The notes below the pieces were generated by a model that saw only the letters and a program-made list of their open reading frames with translations, had not been told where the DNA came from and searched no databases. Positions 33,471-43,033 of a stretch of DNA of 64,000 nt are shown piece by piece. Origin of the DNA: UBA1952 sp965246765 (GTDB lineage Bacteria; Bacteroidota; Bacteroidia; Chitinophagales; Chitinophagaceae); NCBI GenBank assembly GCA_965246765.1, contig CBDFFJ010000003.1, positions 248,001 to 312,000 on the forward strand. The letters are read 5' to 3'. Each line of letters starts with the position of its first letter. Position 1 is the first letter of the stretch. Made by a program: the position numbers and the translations under genes.

Positions 33471-35162
33471 ATGTTTCTACAACGCCTTCAGCGCATTGCA
33501 AACCGGCCGGTATTGCTCTGGCTGCTGCTCTGGATAACTGTTACGCTTCTTTACCTGCCGGCATGGAGGGGAGGGTATCAGCAGGATTTTGAGGGATGGC
33601 TTTACTATTATAATAAATTGCCTTTCTGGACCGTGATGAACCGGTCTTTTGCCGGGATACAGTCTCTGTATCAGGTTACGCAGTTTCAGCTTTACGTGCT
33701 CACCGCGCTTTTCGGTGTGCGTGTGATTCTTTGGTTTCTGCTCTTTACCGGCCTGCATGCGCTGAATGGCCTGCTCCTGTTTCGCTTTGCGAAGGCCCTT
33801 ATGAGAGACTTCGGCCTGCGCCATGCGGGTATGATAGCGGCAGCGGGCACGGCGCTTGTGCTTTTCAACCCGGCCATGACTGAGGTGGTGATGTGGAAGG
33901 CGTGCTATCATTACCTGGCAGGGATGTCGGCTATTTTAGGCCTGCTGGCCTGGACCCGCAGCTACCTGATGGGCGGCGGCAGCCGTTACGTATGGCGTAG
34001 CCTGTTGCTTTTTGCGCCGCTCACATTTACGCTGGAGATATGGTACACCGTTCCGCTGCTGGTTTTGCTGCTCAGCATTGCCTACCTGCGCGCAGGTATC
34101 GCATCGCCGTTCATGACGCGCAGAACGCTGCTGCACCTTTTTGCGCCGCAAATGGCCATGCTTGGCGTCCATCTTATTGCCTATCGGGTGACTTACGGCC
34201 TTTGGATATCCCATAGCGCCTATACTTCGCCCGGCGACGATTCTCTGCTTACTGTGATGGGGCGGGTGTGGAGCTACGAGTTTCATCTGTTTTTTATGGG
34301 CCGCTTGTTCCCGGACGGGGTTCGTCATGTGGTATATGAGTACCTGGGCGGGAAGGCGGGCGGAGTAGTTGCGCTGGTTGCCATGGCAGGGCTGGCCGTT
34401 TACTCATACAGGCGCTACCCGCATTGGTCTGCCCGGTCCCGGGCTGCGGCCTTTTGGTTGGGTTGCTCGTTGATCTCGCTGGGCATCATCCTGCATTTTA
34501 TACCGCCTACGCTGATGATTGTTGAGAATGACCGTTATCTGTACTTCACGGCCTTTTTCCAGTTCATGCTGGTGACGATAGGGCTGTCGTGGATCTGGGA
34601 TCGCCGGCGCCGCGCGGGCTTCGTGCTGTACGGCGCCGTCCTGCTGACGATGCTGGCGCTGACGGGCTTTCTGGTGATGCAGTGGCGGCATTCAACTAAA
34701 GTATTCTGGGCGGTTCAGGATAAATTCATCTGGAACGACGCGCCTGTGGTGCTGTTGCTGAACCTGCCCGCGAATTACCGGGGCATCGGCATCGTGCAGT
34801 CGCAGTCGCCGTCTGAATTACCCGACCATATGGAGCTGATGCTCGGCAGACGGCCAAAGGGCGCAGTGTATGACGTGGCCGGCTACAATATGCAAAATAT
34901 ATGGGACGGCGCGCACGTAGTAGTGACCGACAGCCTGCACATGGCCGTAACGCTGAACCAATGGGGCACCTGGTGGTGGCGCGGCGGCTTCGGGGCGACC
35001 GACTACGAGCATGATCTCTTTTCAGTGCATTTTAAAGACCCGTCTCACTACTACGAGCTTACGCTGAAGCGGCCATTGCCGGCAGGCGCAGTCGTGCTCT
35101 ACCAGCAGGGTTTGGAATGGCGGGTGGTGGACATGCGCAAGACCGGAGCGGAACAGTGGTAG
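33471..35162 (+). CDS. Uncharacterised polytopic membrane protein, GT-C-like
   Basis: 563 residues. About eleven to twelve membrane segments occupy residues 15-410, starting with VLLWLLLWITVTLLYLPAW. The first loop (YQQDFEGWLYYYNKLPFW) and NPAMTEVVMWKACYHYLAG recall large membrane glycosyltransferases (PMT/GT39-like), but no decisive catalytic motif is seen. The last ~150 residues (~415-563) form a soluble periplasmic-type domain. It is transcribed alone, convergent with murB (25 bp between the stops). Function unknown; envelope glycosylation is a guess from topology only. Confidence 0.7.
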   Translation: MFLQRLQRIANRPVLLWLLLWITVTLLYLPAWRGGYQQDFEGWLYYYNKLPFWTVMNRSFAGIQSLYQVTQFQLYVLTALFGVRVILWFLLFTGLHALNGLLLFRFAKALMRDFGLRHAGMIAAAGTALVLFNPAMTEVVMWKACYHYLAGMSAILGLLAWTRSYLMGGGSRYVWRSLLLFAPLTFTLEIWYTVPLLVLLLSIAYLRAGIASPFMTRRTLLHLFAPQMAMLGVHLIAYRVTYGLWISHSAYTSPGDDSLLTVMGRVWSYEFHLFFMGRLFPDGVRHVVYEYLGGKAGGVVALVAMAGLAVYSYRRYPHWSARSRAAAFWLGCSLISLGIILHFIPPTLMIVENDRYLYFTAFFQFMLVTIGLSWIWDRRRRAGFVLYGAVLLTMLALTGFLVMQWRHSTKVFWAVQDKFIWNDAPVVLLLNLPANYRGIGIVQSQSPSELPDHMELMLGRRPKGAVYDVAGYNMQNIWDGAHVVVTDSLHMAVTLNQWGTWWWRGGFGATDYEHDLFSVHFKDPSHYYELTLKRPLPAGAVVLYQQGLEWRVVDMRKTGAEQW

Positions 35163-35187
35163 GACACAGAGGAGCCTTAGCGCCAGG

Positions 35188-36213
35188 TTACCACACCTGC
35201 ACCTCACGCTCCAGCGTTATCCCAAAACGGTTCGCAACGGATGCAAGCACTTGGGAGGACAGATCCCAGATGTCGCTGCCCTTGGCACTGCCGTAGTTGA
35301 CGAGCACCAGCGCCTGGGCGGCATGAACGCCGGCGTCGCCGCTGCGATGTCCTTTCCAGCCGCATTGCTCAATCAGCCAGGCTGCGGGCACCTTGACCCA
35401 TCCCGCACCGGCAGGGTAGGAGGGAATAGCTGGAAACTGGCCTTTGAGGGCATCAAACTGTTCTGCGGAGATTGTGGGATTCTTAAAGAAAGAGCCGGCA
35501 TTGCCAATTATCGCCGGGTCCGGCAGCCTGGAGCGTCGGATGTTGATGACGGCCTGCGCGACGCTCTGCACCGAAGCCTCCGCGCTCATGTCGCGCAGCT
35601 CATCCCGGATAGCGCCGTAATCGGTTCGTAGCACGGGCTGCTTGCTAAGCTGAAAAGTGACGGCGGTTATTACAACCTGATCTTTCAGCACGTTTTTGAA
35701 TATGCTGTCGCGGTACCCAAAGCCACAATCTGCGTTGGAAAATGTACGGAATGCCTTAGCGGACCAGTCCCAGGCTGATACTGCCGCAATCGTGTCCTTT
35801 ACCTCCACGCCGTAAGCGCCGATATTCTGTATCGGCGAGGCGCCGACTGTGCCGGGAATGAGCGCAAGATTTTCTATTCCGCCCCAGCCGTTGCCGATGG
35901 CGTGCAGCACCAGGTCGTGCCATACTTCTCCCGCGCCGACGCGCAGCTGCACAGCTTCCGCATCTTCATGGATCAGGGATATTCCCCCGATGCGGTTCAG
36001 GATGATGGTGCCGGCTACGTCGCCGGTAAGGAGCACATTGCTGCCGCCGCCGAGCACATGAAAGGGTCGCGGAAGACGATCATCGATTGCAATGGAAGGC
36101 AGCTGCTCCGCGTCTGTCAGCCGGAGCAATGCCCCCGCCGATACGTCCATGCCGAAGGTATTGTGCCCACGCAGCGACACGTTGTGCCGGCACTCGTATT
36201 TGATATGGCTCAA
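35188..36213 (-). CDS. murB: UDP-N-acetylenolpyruvoylglucosamine reductase MurB
   Basis: 341 residues, the E. coli-like type I form. The start is TTG at 36213, with no ATG in a sensible place. FAD-binding signature: LGGGSNVLL (~54), GAGEVWHDLV, the ALIPGTVGASPIQNIGAYGVEV block (~117-138), FGYRDSIFK with the catalytic Ser replaced by context RDS, and the C-terminal type I part WLIEQCGWKGHRSGDAGVH. It reduces enolpyruvyl-UDP-GlcNAc with NADPH to UDP-MurNAc, the second committed step of peptidoglycan synthesis. It lies 28 bp downstream of the dipeptide epimerase, so a two-gene wall-metabolism operon is likely. Confidence 0.95.
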   Translation of the reverse strand: MSHIKYECRHNVSLRGHNTFGMDVSAGALLRLTDAEQLPSIAIDDRLPRPFHVLGGGSNVLLTGDVAGTIILNRIGGISLIHEDAEAVQLRVGAGEVWHDLVLHAIGNGWGGIENLALIPGTVGASPIQNIGAYGVEVKDTIAAVSAWDWSAKAFRTFSNADCGFGYRDSIFKNVLKDQVVITAVTFQLSKQPVLRTDYGAIRDELRDMSAEASVQSVAQAVINIRRSRLPDPAIIGNAGSFFKNPTISAEQFDALKGQFPAIPSYPAGAGWVKVPAAWLIEQCGWKGHRSGDAGVHAAQALVLVNYGSAKGSDIWDLSSQVLASVANRFGITLEREVQVW

Positions 36214-36241
36214 GCTTTACCGGATTGAATGGGAAAGTTAA

Positions 36242-37306
36242 TCATGCCGGGCGAGGTAGTACATGCTGCTGCCATCCCGGAAGCATAGCAATGCCTAAGC
36301 CTGGCTGGTGGCCGACGGAGATATAATAAGGCAGGCCGCCCTCCTCGCTCCATTGCAGACCGTCGGCATAGTCGCCGGCAAGGAGCAAGGGGCCATCGCA
36401 ATCCAGAAAATCTGCCGCGGCAGAAAGATGAGCAAGCGCCGCTGTTCCGACGCTGCTTTCGTTCATAGAGCCGAGCATTACCTGCAAGCCCAGCTGCCGC
36501 GCCTCCCGTATCATGCGCAATGCAGGCGTGATGCCGCCGCATTTAGTGAGCTTGATATTGATGCCGTGAAAAGCAGCAGCGCACTTCGCGACGTCGTTTT
36601 CCAGCACGCAGGCCTCATCGGCAAACAGCGGTATAGGCGACTCTGATTTGAGGGCTGCCATTTCTTCCCATTGGTCTTTGGGCAATGGCTGCTCCAGCAA
36701 TGTGACGCCAAGGCGGTGCAGCTCGGGCAGAAGCCGCACTGCATCATCGTAGCTCCATCCTTCATTGACATCTATGCGAAACGGAGCAGTTGTGGCTGCG
36801 CGCAAGGCCTGTACAAGATCTATATCATCCGGCCGCGCGAGCTTCAGCTTATAAGCCGCCGATGGATGCGCGCGGAGCTTTGCGGTCATCGCTTCGGCGC
36901 TATCAATGCCTACTGTATAATCACTCAGCTTCGGGGCGCTGCGGCTTAGTCCTAACGCGGTGTAAAGCGGTTGCCTGCGCAATTGCGCAAAAAGATCCCA
37001 GCCGGCGATATCCAAAGCTGCAATGAGAAAATTCTGGCCCGGAAGGAGGTGGTGCAAAAAGTGCCAGAAGCGCTGCGGGTCGGTGAGCGAATATCGCTCT
37101 ATAACGCTCTTCACCTTAGTCAACGCCTCTGCCATGCCGTCCACAGTCACATCGTAGTAGCGGATTGCGGGTGCTTCTCCCCAACCCAAAAGCTTACCGA
37201 AGCCGAGGGAGACGAGCAGTGCCGGCTGCTCCGTTTTCGTACCCTTAGCGATCGTAAAGGGATATTGAAATGGCAGTGAGACTGCGTATGAATTGAGCTG
37301 GAGCAA
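36242..37306 (-). CDS. Dipeptide epimerase (L-Ala-D/L-Glu epimerase family)
   Basis: 354 residues of the muconate-lactonizing-enzyme subgroup of the enolase superfamily. The best start is TTG at 37306, as no ATG lies near the expected N-terminus (YPFTIAKG, GWGEAPAIRYY). Catalytic features: KLKLAR (the KxK acid-base pair, ~153), metal ligands in RIDVNEGW (Asp), LLEQPLP (Glu) and FADEAC (Asp), and INIKLTKCGG with the second-side lysine. It converts L-Ala-D-Glu released from recycled murein to L-Ala-L-Glu for catabolism. The actual dipeptide preference cannot be read from sequence. murB follows in the same direction. Confidence 0.88.
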   Translation of the reverse strand: MLQLNSYAVSLPFQYPFTIAKGTKTEQPALLVSLGFGKLLGWGEAPAIRYYDVTVDGMAEALTKVKSVIERYSLTDPQRFWHFLHHLLPGQNFLIAALDIAGWDLFAQLRRQPLYTALGLSRSAPKLSDYTVGIDSAEAMTAKLRAHPSAAYKLKLARPDDIDLVQALRAATTAPFRIDVNEGWSYDDAVRLLPELHRLGVTLLEQPLPKDQWEEMAALKSESPIPLFADEACVLENDVAKCAAAFHGINIKLTKCGGITPALRMIREARQLGLQVMLGSMNESSVGTAALAHLSAAADFLDCDGPLLLAGDYADGLQWSEEGGLPYYISVGHQPGLGIAMLPGWQQHVLPRPA

Positions 37307-37353
37307 GACGAAGCAATATAGAAATACAAGAGAGATCAGAGGCTGCAGGCTAA

Positions 37354-37390
37354 AAAAATTCCCCCCTGCCTGGGGCAGAGGGGAATTTTT
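37354..37390. terminator. Terminator at the 3' end of gldJ
   Basis: AAAAATTCCCC (37354-37364) pairs with GGGGAATTTTT (37380-37390), with an inner CTGCC/GGCAG stem. It lies 20 bp after the gldJ stop. Confidence 0.88.
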
Positions 37391-37410
37391 ATTTGATGAT
37401 GTAAGCCGGA

Positions 37411-38952
37411 TTACTTGCGGCGGCTGCCACCGTTCTTGCCAAAGTAATTGCCTGCTGACTCGCTGTTTTGGCCGTTTGGCGAACCGAGGCGGTCCATCAC
37501 GCAGCGGAAGCCGAGTGTAGCGGAAGACTGGTTGGCCTGCATGAAGCGGCGTGTGCCGGGGCTCATGTAGTAAGCACGATCATTCCAGGAGCCGCCTTTA
37601 ATCACCTTAGCGTCATTGCTGATGAGGGTAGTCTTGCCAAAGTCGTAAGACGCAGCATTGGTTACGGTGTCGCCATCGCGGAAGTCGCGCAGATCAGGAG
37701 TGCGCACAGGATTGTACGGATTCTGCACCAGCTCGGAGTCAGCTATCAAACGCTTAGGGATATTACCGAGGCTGTCCTTTTCCTCAAGAGAATTGTCTTC
37801 AGCAAGGCGGCGGTAGCCATCGTACACATTACCACGGAACGGCGCAAAGTCTTCCTGATCGCGGGTTACAGGGCGATACGTATCAAGCACCCACTCGCTC
37901 ACATTGCCGGCCATGTTGTAAAGACCAAACGCATTCGGACGATAAGAGAAGATTGGCGCGGTACGGTCAGCATTATCATTCAGGCCGCCAGCTACACCCA
38001 TTACATCGCCACGGCCACGCTTGAAGTTGCCCAGGAACTCACCCTGATAAGAATTACGTAAGCCATAACGGCTGCCTTCCTTCGGACCCCATGGATATAT
38101 GTTACGGTCAGTGATAACTTCCTCACCACGGCGGCGCTTGTTCTCCGCTTCCGGATTGTTGCCGATCAGGCCCAGCGCAGCATATTCCCACTCAGCCTCT
38201 GTTGGCAGGCGGTAGTTAGGCAGCAGGAGGCCGTCAGAGTAGTTGTAGTTACGCGTCTTGGACCCGTTCGGATCAAGGTCGCGCTTCTTACCCGCGCCAG
38301 TGATGCCTTCGTACTGGCCATAGACGTAAGTCTCCGTGTTAAACACGTCCTCATTGGATTGATTCGGGTTTTTCTTTAGGGCGCCGCGCTTCATGAGGAT
38401 GTACTCATTTACACGGTCAGAGCGCCACTTGGCATACTCATTGGCCTGATACCAGTTAACACCAACAACCGGATAGTAATTGTATGCGGCATGCTGAAAA
38501 TAGTACTGCACCTGCGGCTCATTATACTGTAAAGCGCGGCGCCAAACAGTAGAGTCCGGCCGGGCGCGTGCCACAAGTCCCGGATAGTCAGAGCCGTAAG
38601 TCCGGCCCATCCAATACACGTACTCACGGTAATGAACGTTGGCTACTTCCGTCTCGTCCATATAGAATGATGACACGGAGACCGTGCGCGGAATATTGTT
38701 GCGCTCAATCACGAGATCTTCCTCGGTCTGACCCATGGTAAAGCGACCGCCCTCAACGAACGTAAGCCCCGGACCTGTCTGCTGACCCGGATATTTCGTT
38801 ACGTCAAAGCCGCCGAGCTTAGAGTCATTATAGTCCCAGCCGGTTTTGTCGGAATTGGCCGTGGACTTATTTGGATTGGAGCAGGAGCTGAGCACGGAAG
38901 CCGCGCCGAGGCACAGCACGCTCAGGCCAACAATCGTTCTTTTCATCATCAT
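37411..38952 (-). CDS. gldJ: Gliding motility/T9SS lipoprotein GldJ
   Basis: 514 residues from an ATG of the ATG-ATG-ATG cluster at 38952-38944. It is a lipoprotein (LGAASVLSSC, lipobox Cys ~23). The body is an SUMF1/formylglycine-generating-enzyme fold: FVEGGRFTMGQ, FYMDETEVANVHYREYVYWM, YPVVGVNWYQANEYAKWRS, LPNYRLPTEAEWEYAA, GLYNMAGNVSEWVLD, IKGGSWND, TLGFRCV. GldJ replaces enzyme function with a structural role. In Flavobacterium it stabilises other Gld proteins and is essential for T9SS and gliding. The divergent porU-porV pair is its usual neighbour. It resembles GldK (59304-60584), a paralogue of the same fold. Confidence 0.93.
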   Translation of the reverse strand: MMMKRTIVGLSVLCLGAASVLSSCSNPNKSTANSDKTGWDYNDSKLGGFDVTKYPGQQTGPGLTFVEGGRFTMGQTEEDLVIERNNIPRTVSVSSFYMDETEVANVHYREYVYWMGRTYGSDYPGLVARARPDSTVWRRALQYNEPQVQYYFQHAAYNYYPVVGVNWYQANEYAKWRSDRVNEYILMKRGALKKNPNQSNEDVFNTETYVYGQYEGITGAGKKRDLDPNGSKTRNYNYSDGLLLPNYRLPTEAEWEYAALGLIGNNPEAENKRRRGEEVITDRNIYPWGPKEGSRYGLRNSYQGEFLGNFKRGRGDVMGVAGGLNDNADRTAPIFSYRPNAFGLYNMAGNVSEWVLDTYRPVTRDQEDFAPFRGNVYDGYRRLAEDNSLEEKDSLGNIPKRLIADSELVQNPYNPVRTPDLRDFRDGDTVTNAASYDFGKTTLISNDAKVIKGGSWNDRAYYMSPGTRRFMQANQSSATLGFRCVMDRLGSPNGQNSESAGNYFGKNGGSRRK

Positions 38953-38994
38953 CAAGAATGGAAAGTAGTTTGTGAAAAGCTGTTAAAAGCGTTA

Positions 38995-39025
38995 CAATGA
39001 TAGAGCACTTTTTCTGAAAAGTCAA
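38995..39025 (-). promoter_or_regulatory. Possible gldJ promoter
   Basis: On the minus strand TTGAC (39025-39021) is followed after 18 nt by TATCATTG (39002-38995), one mismatch from TAnnTTTG, 42 nt upstream of the first gldJ ATG. Confidence 0.4.
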
Positions 39026-39193
39026 GCTGGAAAAATTTTCTTGCGGTTAAAGGCTGGTTTTTTCACTTCGCCGGCCTTTCATAATAATGTCAGATGTGCT
39101 GCGTTTTATCGTTATCATTATATGGATGGCAAGCTTTAGGGCCTGCTCATGCGTATTTTTGTGATACCCGCACTATTCCCCTTTATCATTGCA

Positions 39194-42100
39194 ATGAAGC
39201 ATTTTTTCCGCAACCTTTTACTGTTATCAGCTGCCGCTGCGCCCGCCCTGGCCTCGGTGCGCACCTATCAGGTCTCTCCGGGTGCCATCTTTGGCGGCTA
39301 TGTGGTGCAGCAGGTTGATCTGCCGGAAAGCGCGGCTGCAGACATTCACCTGCTTCAGCCCATTTTCGGCCCGGTCAGCGGATTGCCTAAGGATGTAGCT
39401 ACCGATGTGCCGGAGCATTTCAGCCTCCGCCACGGGGTGGAGCGCAAAAAGCCGTTTCTGCTCCTTCGCATTCCTGCCTACAGCCTTCGCGCGGATGGCG
39501 GCTATCAGCTCCTTAAATCATTTTCTCTGGATGTTCCGGATGCGGCCGCAGCGGCTGGCGCGCAGGGCACCCGCCCTTTTGCCGTTTCAAAGACGGCCGT
39601 GAGTGCAAGCCCGCTCGCCTCCGGTACCTGGTATAAGATCGCGGTGCCTGCCAGAGGCGTTTATAAGATGGACTATGCCTTCGTGCAATCGCTTGGCGTT
39701 TCCGGAAGCGTCAATTCCGCTGATATCCGCCTGGTTGGCAATGGCGGCGCCATGCTCTCTGAAAACAATAAGGTGCAGCGCCCGCTGGACCTTACGGAAA
39801 ACGCGCTTTGGGTATCTGACGGCGGCGATGGCACTTTGGGCAATGGCGATTTTATTGCTTTCTACGCGCCCGGCCCTATGCGCTGGGACAAGGACAGCGT
39901 CCGGCAGCGCTTCATTCACTACAAGCACCTATACGCAGATAGCAGCTACTACTTTATCTCCTTTGACGCCGGGGCCGGTTTACGGATAAACAACGCGCCC
40001 GCGGCTGGAAGTCCGACAGTGAGTGTGACCAGCTTCAACGATTATGCCGCTTACGAGACGGACAAATACAATCCCGGCAAACTCGGCAAGGAGTGGTGGG
40101 GAGAGCAGTTCGGCTACGGCTCTGAGGGGCAGCTTTCCCGCGACTTTAATTTCCCGCTCGGCGGCAATGCTGATTCTGTGAGCATACGTGTGCGTACCGC
40201 CGGCCGTACTACTTCCTCCGGCACGCAGATGGCCATTTCCCTTAATGGTGCTGCGCTGGGTGCATACGGCTATGGAGGCGTTACGCTCGGCGAGGACGAT
40301 AATCCGGTGGACCCCTGGCTTCTGGAGGGCGTGCGTCCGCTGAATGCTTCCACTGCGAGTTTTCACCTGACTTATTCTCCATTGCAAAATGAAGACCTCG
40401 CCTACCTGGGCTTTATTGAGCTCAACTGGCGGAGAGCAATTTCTTTTTCGGGCGGCAATTTTACCTTTCGTGACTGGCGCAGTGTGGCGCCGGGTGCTGT
40501 GGCGGCTTATAGCGTAGCCGGGGCAAGCTCCGCTACTCAGGTCTGGGACATTACGAATCCCCTGCAGCCGCAACGCATGGCAGGCAGCCTGGCTGGTGGC
40601 AGTGTGTACAGTTTCACTCAAAGCGCTTCGGCACTGCACGAGTTTGTGGCCCTGGACGGAAGCAGCTTTGCCACGCCGGCAGTTATTGGCAAGGTGGAGG
40701 CTCAGAACCTGCACGCCGCCGATGCGCCCAGACTTGTGATCGTTACGCACCCTGATTTCCTGACCGCGGCCAATAAGCTGGCCGATTATCACCGGCAGCA
40801 CGACGGTATGCGAGTGCTGGTAGCTACCACGCAGCAGGTATACAACGAATTTTCCTCGGGCGCGCAGGACATCGGCGGCATCCGCGACATGATGCGGTAT
40901 TTCTACCTGAATGCCGGCACCGATACCGCCCGCATGCCTCACTACCTGCTGCTTTTCGGTGACGCCTCTTATGACTATAAGAACAGGCTCCCCAATAACA
41001 CCAACTATGTGCCTACCTACGAATCCAATGAGAGCGTGGTAGCCGGCTACAGCTTTACGGTGGACGACTTTTTTGGCTTTCTGGATGATAATGAAAACAT
41101 CGGCGACTACGATTCCATCAATACGCTCGACATCGGTGTAGGTCGCATACCAGTAGCTACTGCTACCGATGCAGAGGCTGCCGTTGCCAAGATCATTCAT
41201 TACAAGAGTAATGCAACGCTCGGCCCCTGGCGCATTGCCAACACCTTCGTCGGCGACAATGAAGACGGCGCCGGAGATCATCTGGTGGACGCGGAAGATG
41301 CCGCGTCCATAACCGACTTCTCTACACCTTACTCCAGCGATTTCAAAATCTACTTAGACAATCTTCCTTTTGTTTCTACCCCTGGCGGCGAGCGCTGTCC
41401 CGACGCCAATAAAGCCATCAACGATCAGATCTACAAGGGCACATTCGTCATTAATTACACAGGGCACGGCAGCACCACCACGCTCGCGCATGAGCGCGTC
41501 CTGACCAAGGAAGACTTCAGCCAGTGGAAAAACCTGGACAAGATGCCCTTTATGGTTACTGCCACCTGCGACTATGCCCGTTACGACAACCCTGCCTATG
41601 TCTCTAACGGCGAGGCGCTTATCCTGAAGGGCGATGGCGGCGTCATTGCGATGCTCACTACCACCGGGCCGGTCTATCGCACAGACAACCGGTATATCAA
41701 TCAGCAATTCCTGCGGGGCCAGTACCGGCGCACCGCGGGCCTCTGGCCTACTTTTGGCGATGCCATTCGCGAAGGGAAAAATGAGACTTACAAGCTGCAC
41801 GGCGTAAACTCCGGCACGCTGGTCAACTTCTACCGCTTCTCTCTGCTTGGCGATCCTGCCCTTGTGCCCGACTTCCCGCAGCACAATGTCCGCACCGATT
41901 CTATCACCGCCGCCCATACCGGTTTGCGTACCGACTCTATGCAGGCACTGGGCGCTTACACGCTGAATGGTCATGTAGAAGACATCAACGGCAAGCTGCT
42001 TTCTGATTTTAATGGCCGCACCTATGTGACCATCTACGACAAGCCGCGCGTCATAAATCTCTACACCAAGGAAAACAACGACTTCCGCAGCTATAAAATG

Positions 42101-42955
42101 CGCGACAATATCATCTTTAAGGGCCTCACTACGGTAATCAATGGCCGCTTCGCCTGCTCGTTCATCGCTCCTAAGGATATGAACTATGACTACGGCGTCG
42201 GGAAGATTACCTACTACGCCGAAAACGGCACTACTGATGCCGCAGGCGCAGATACCGGCATCGTAGTGGGCGGCTTCTTTGACCGGGCGCTCCCGGACAA
42301 TGACGCGCCCGTTGTGAAGCCATTCATCGGCGATACCCTTTTCCGCGATGGCGGCGTCACCGGGTCCAATACGCTCCTTTACGTGCAGCTTTCTGACCGC
42401 TCGGGCATCAATGTGTCGGGCAACAGCGTAGGTCACGACCTCACCGCTATACTGGATGGTGATGAGTCTCACCCTTACATCCTCAACGACTACTACCAGT
42501 CCGAGCCCAATACCTACCAACGCGGCCATGTGTCTTTTCCCATCAGCGGGCTGGCCGATGGCGTCCACACCTTCCGGGTGAAGGCCTGGGATGTCTATAA
42601 CAACTCCGGCGAGGGCACCGTACACTTTACCGTCGGCGGCAGCGGCTTCGTTATTGACAACCTGATCAACTATCCAAACCCCTTCATAGACCAGACGCAT
42701 TTCTTCTTTGAGCACAACCACCCCGGTGAGGCGCTTAGCGTGCAGCTTGGCATCTTCAACACATCCGGGCAGCTCGTCCGCATGCTGGAGCAGACATTTA
42801 CCGCCGCCGGCAGCCACAGCAATGAATTAATATGGGATGGCACCGATAGCCACGGCGCCCGCCTGCCATCCGGTGTTTATCCTTACCGCCTTATGCTCAC
42901 TACTGATAAGGCCATCTCCGGCACTGCATACCAAAAGCTCGTTATTGTCCGTTAG
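39194..42955 (+). CDS. porU: T9SS sortase PorU (gingipain-type C25 cysteine protease)
   Basis: I place the start at ATG 39194, which gives a clean signal peptide (MKHFFRNLLLLSAAAAPALA); an ATG at 39149 would add 15 unusual residues. About 1253 residues. The N-terminal half is beta-rich. The C25 catalytic domain covers ~510-900: DDFFGFLDDNE, the catalytic His758 in NYTGHGSTTT and Cys792 in VTATCDYARYDNP. The C-terminal ~100 residues form a FlgD/sorting-like domain (LINYPNPFIDQTHFFFEHNH...). PorU removes the C-terminal sorting signal from T9SS cargo at the cell surface and joins cargo to lipopolysaccharide or to the surface. porV follows 78 bp downstream and gldJ diverges. Confidence 0.95.
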   Translation: MKHFFRNLLLLSAAAAPALASVRTYQVSPGAIFGGYVVQQVDLPESAAADIHLLQPIFGPVSGLPKDVATDVPEHFSLRHGVERKKPFLLLRIPAYSLRADGGYQLLKSFSLDVPDAAAAAGAQGTRPFAVSKTAVSASPLASGTWYKIAVPARGVYKMDYAFVQSLGVSGSVNSADIRLVGNGGAMLSENNKVQRPLDLTENALWVSDGGDGTLGNGDFIAFYAPGPMRWDKDSVRQRFIHYKHLYADSSYYFISFDAGAGLRINNAPAAGSPTVSVTSFNDYAAYETDKYNPGKLGKEWWGEQFGYGSEGQLSRDFNFPLGGNADSVSIRVRTAGRTTSSGTQMAISLNGAALGAYGYGGVTLGEDDNPVDPWLLEGVRPLNASTASFHLTYSPLQNEDLAYLGFIELNWRRAISFSGGNFTFRDWRSVAPGAVAAYSVAGASSATQVWDITNPLQPQRMAGSLAGGSVYSFTQSASALHEFVALDGSSFATPAVIGKVEAQNLHAADAPRLVIVTHPDFLTAANKLADYHRQHDGMRVLVATTQQVYNEFSSGAQDIGGIRDMMRYFYLNAGTDTARMPHYLLLFGDASYDYKNRLPNNTNYVPTYESNESVVAGYSFTVDDFFGFLDDNENIGDYDSINTLDIGVGRIPVATATDAEAAVAKIIHYKSNATLGPWRIANTFVGDNEDGAGDHLVDAEDAASITDFSTPYSSDFKIYLDNLPFVSTPGGERCPDANKAINDQIYKGTFVINYTGHGSTTTLAHERVLTKEDFSQWKNLDKMPFMVTATCDYARYDNPAYVSNGEALILKGDGGVIAMLTTTGPVYRTDNRYINQQFLRGQYRRTAGLWPTFGDAIREGKNETYKLHGVNSGTLVNFYRFSLLGDPALVPDFPQHNVRTDSITAAHTGLRTDSMQALGAYTLNGHVEDINGKLLSDFNGRTYVTIYDKPRVINLYTKENNDFRSYKMRDNIIFKGLTTVINGRFACSFIAPKDMNYDYGVGKITYYAENGTTDAAGADTGIVVGGFFDRALPDNDAPVVKPFIGDTLFRDGGVTGSNTLLYVQLSDRSGINVSGNSVGHDLTAILDGDESHPYILNDYYQSEPNTYQRGHVSFPISGLADGVHTFRVKAWDVYNNSGEGTVHFTVGGSGFVIDNLINYPNPFIDQTHFFFEHNHPGEALSVQLGIFNTSGQLVRMLEQTFTAAGSHSNELIWDGTDSHGARLPSGVYPYRLMLTTDKAISGTAYQKLVIVR

Positions 42956-42982
42956 AGCGGGGTACTACGGCAGGCAAACGAT

Positions 42983-42990
42983 TACATTTG
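42983..42990 (+). promoter_or_regulatory. -7 box of a possible porV promoter
   Basis: TACATTTG, an exact TAnnTTTG match, lies 43 bp upstream of the porV ATG and just after the porU stop. The same octamer precedes atpB. porV may be transcribed both from here and by read-through from porU. Confidence 0.45.
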
Positions 42991-43033
42991 CACGCCTTCA
43001 TTCCCCATAAATCATACACCTGAGTTCCGAATA

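Noticed and set aside
39980..41281. Antisense frame of 433 codons opposite porU
   Set aside because: Same reasoning; it lies wholly inside the porU reading frame with no start region or ribosome site.
41354..42817. Antisense frame of 487 codons opposite porU
   Set aside because: It mirrors the codon bias of a GC-rich gene. The sense strand encodes the recognisable PorU with its catalytic residues, and the antisense protein has no familiar motif.
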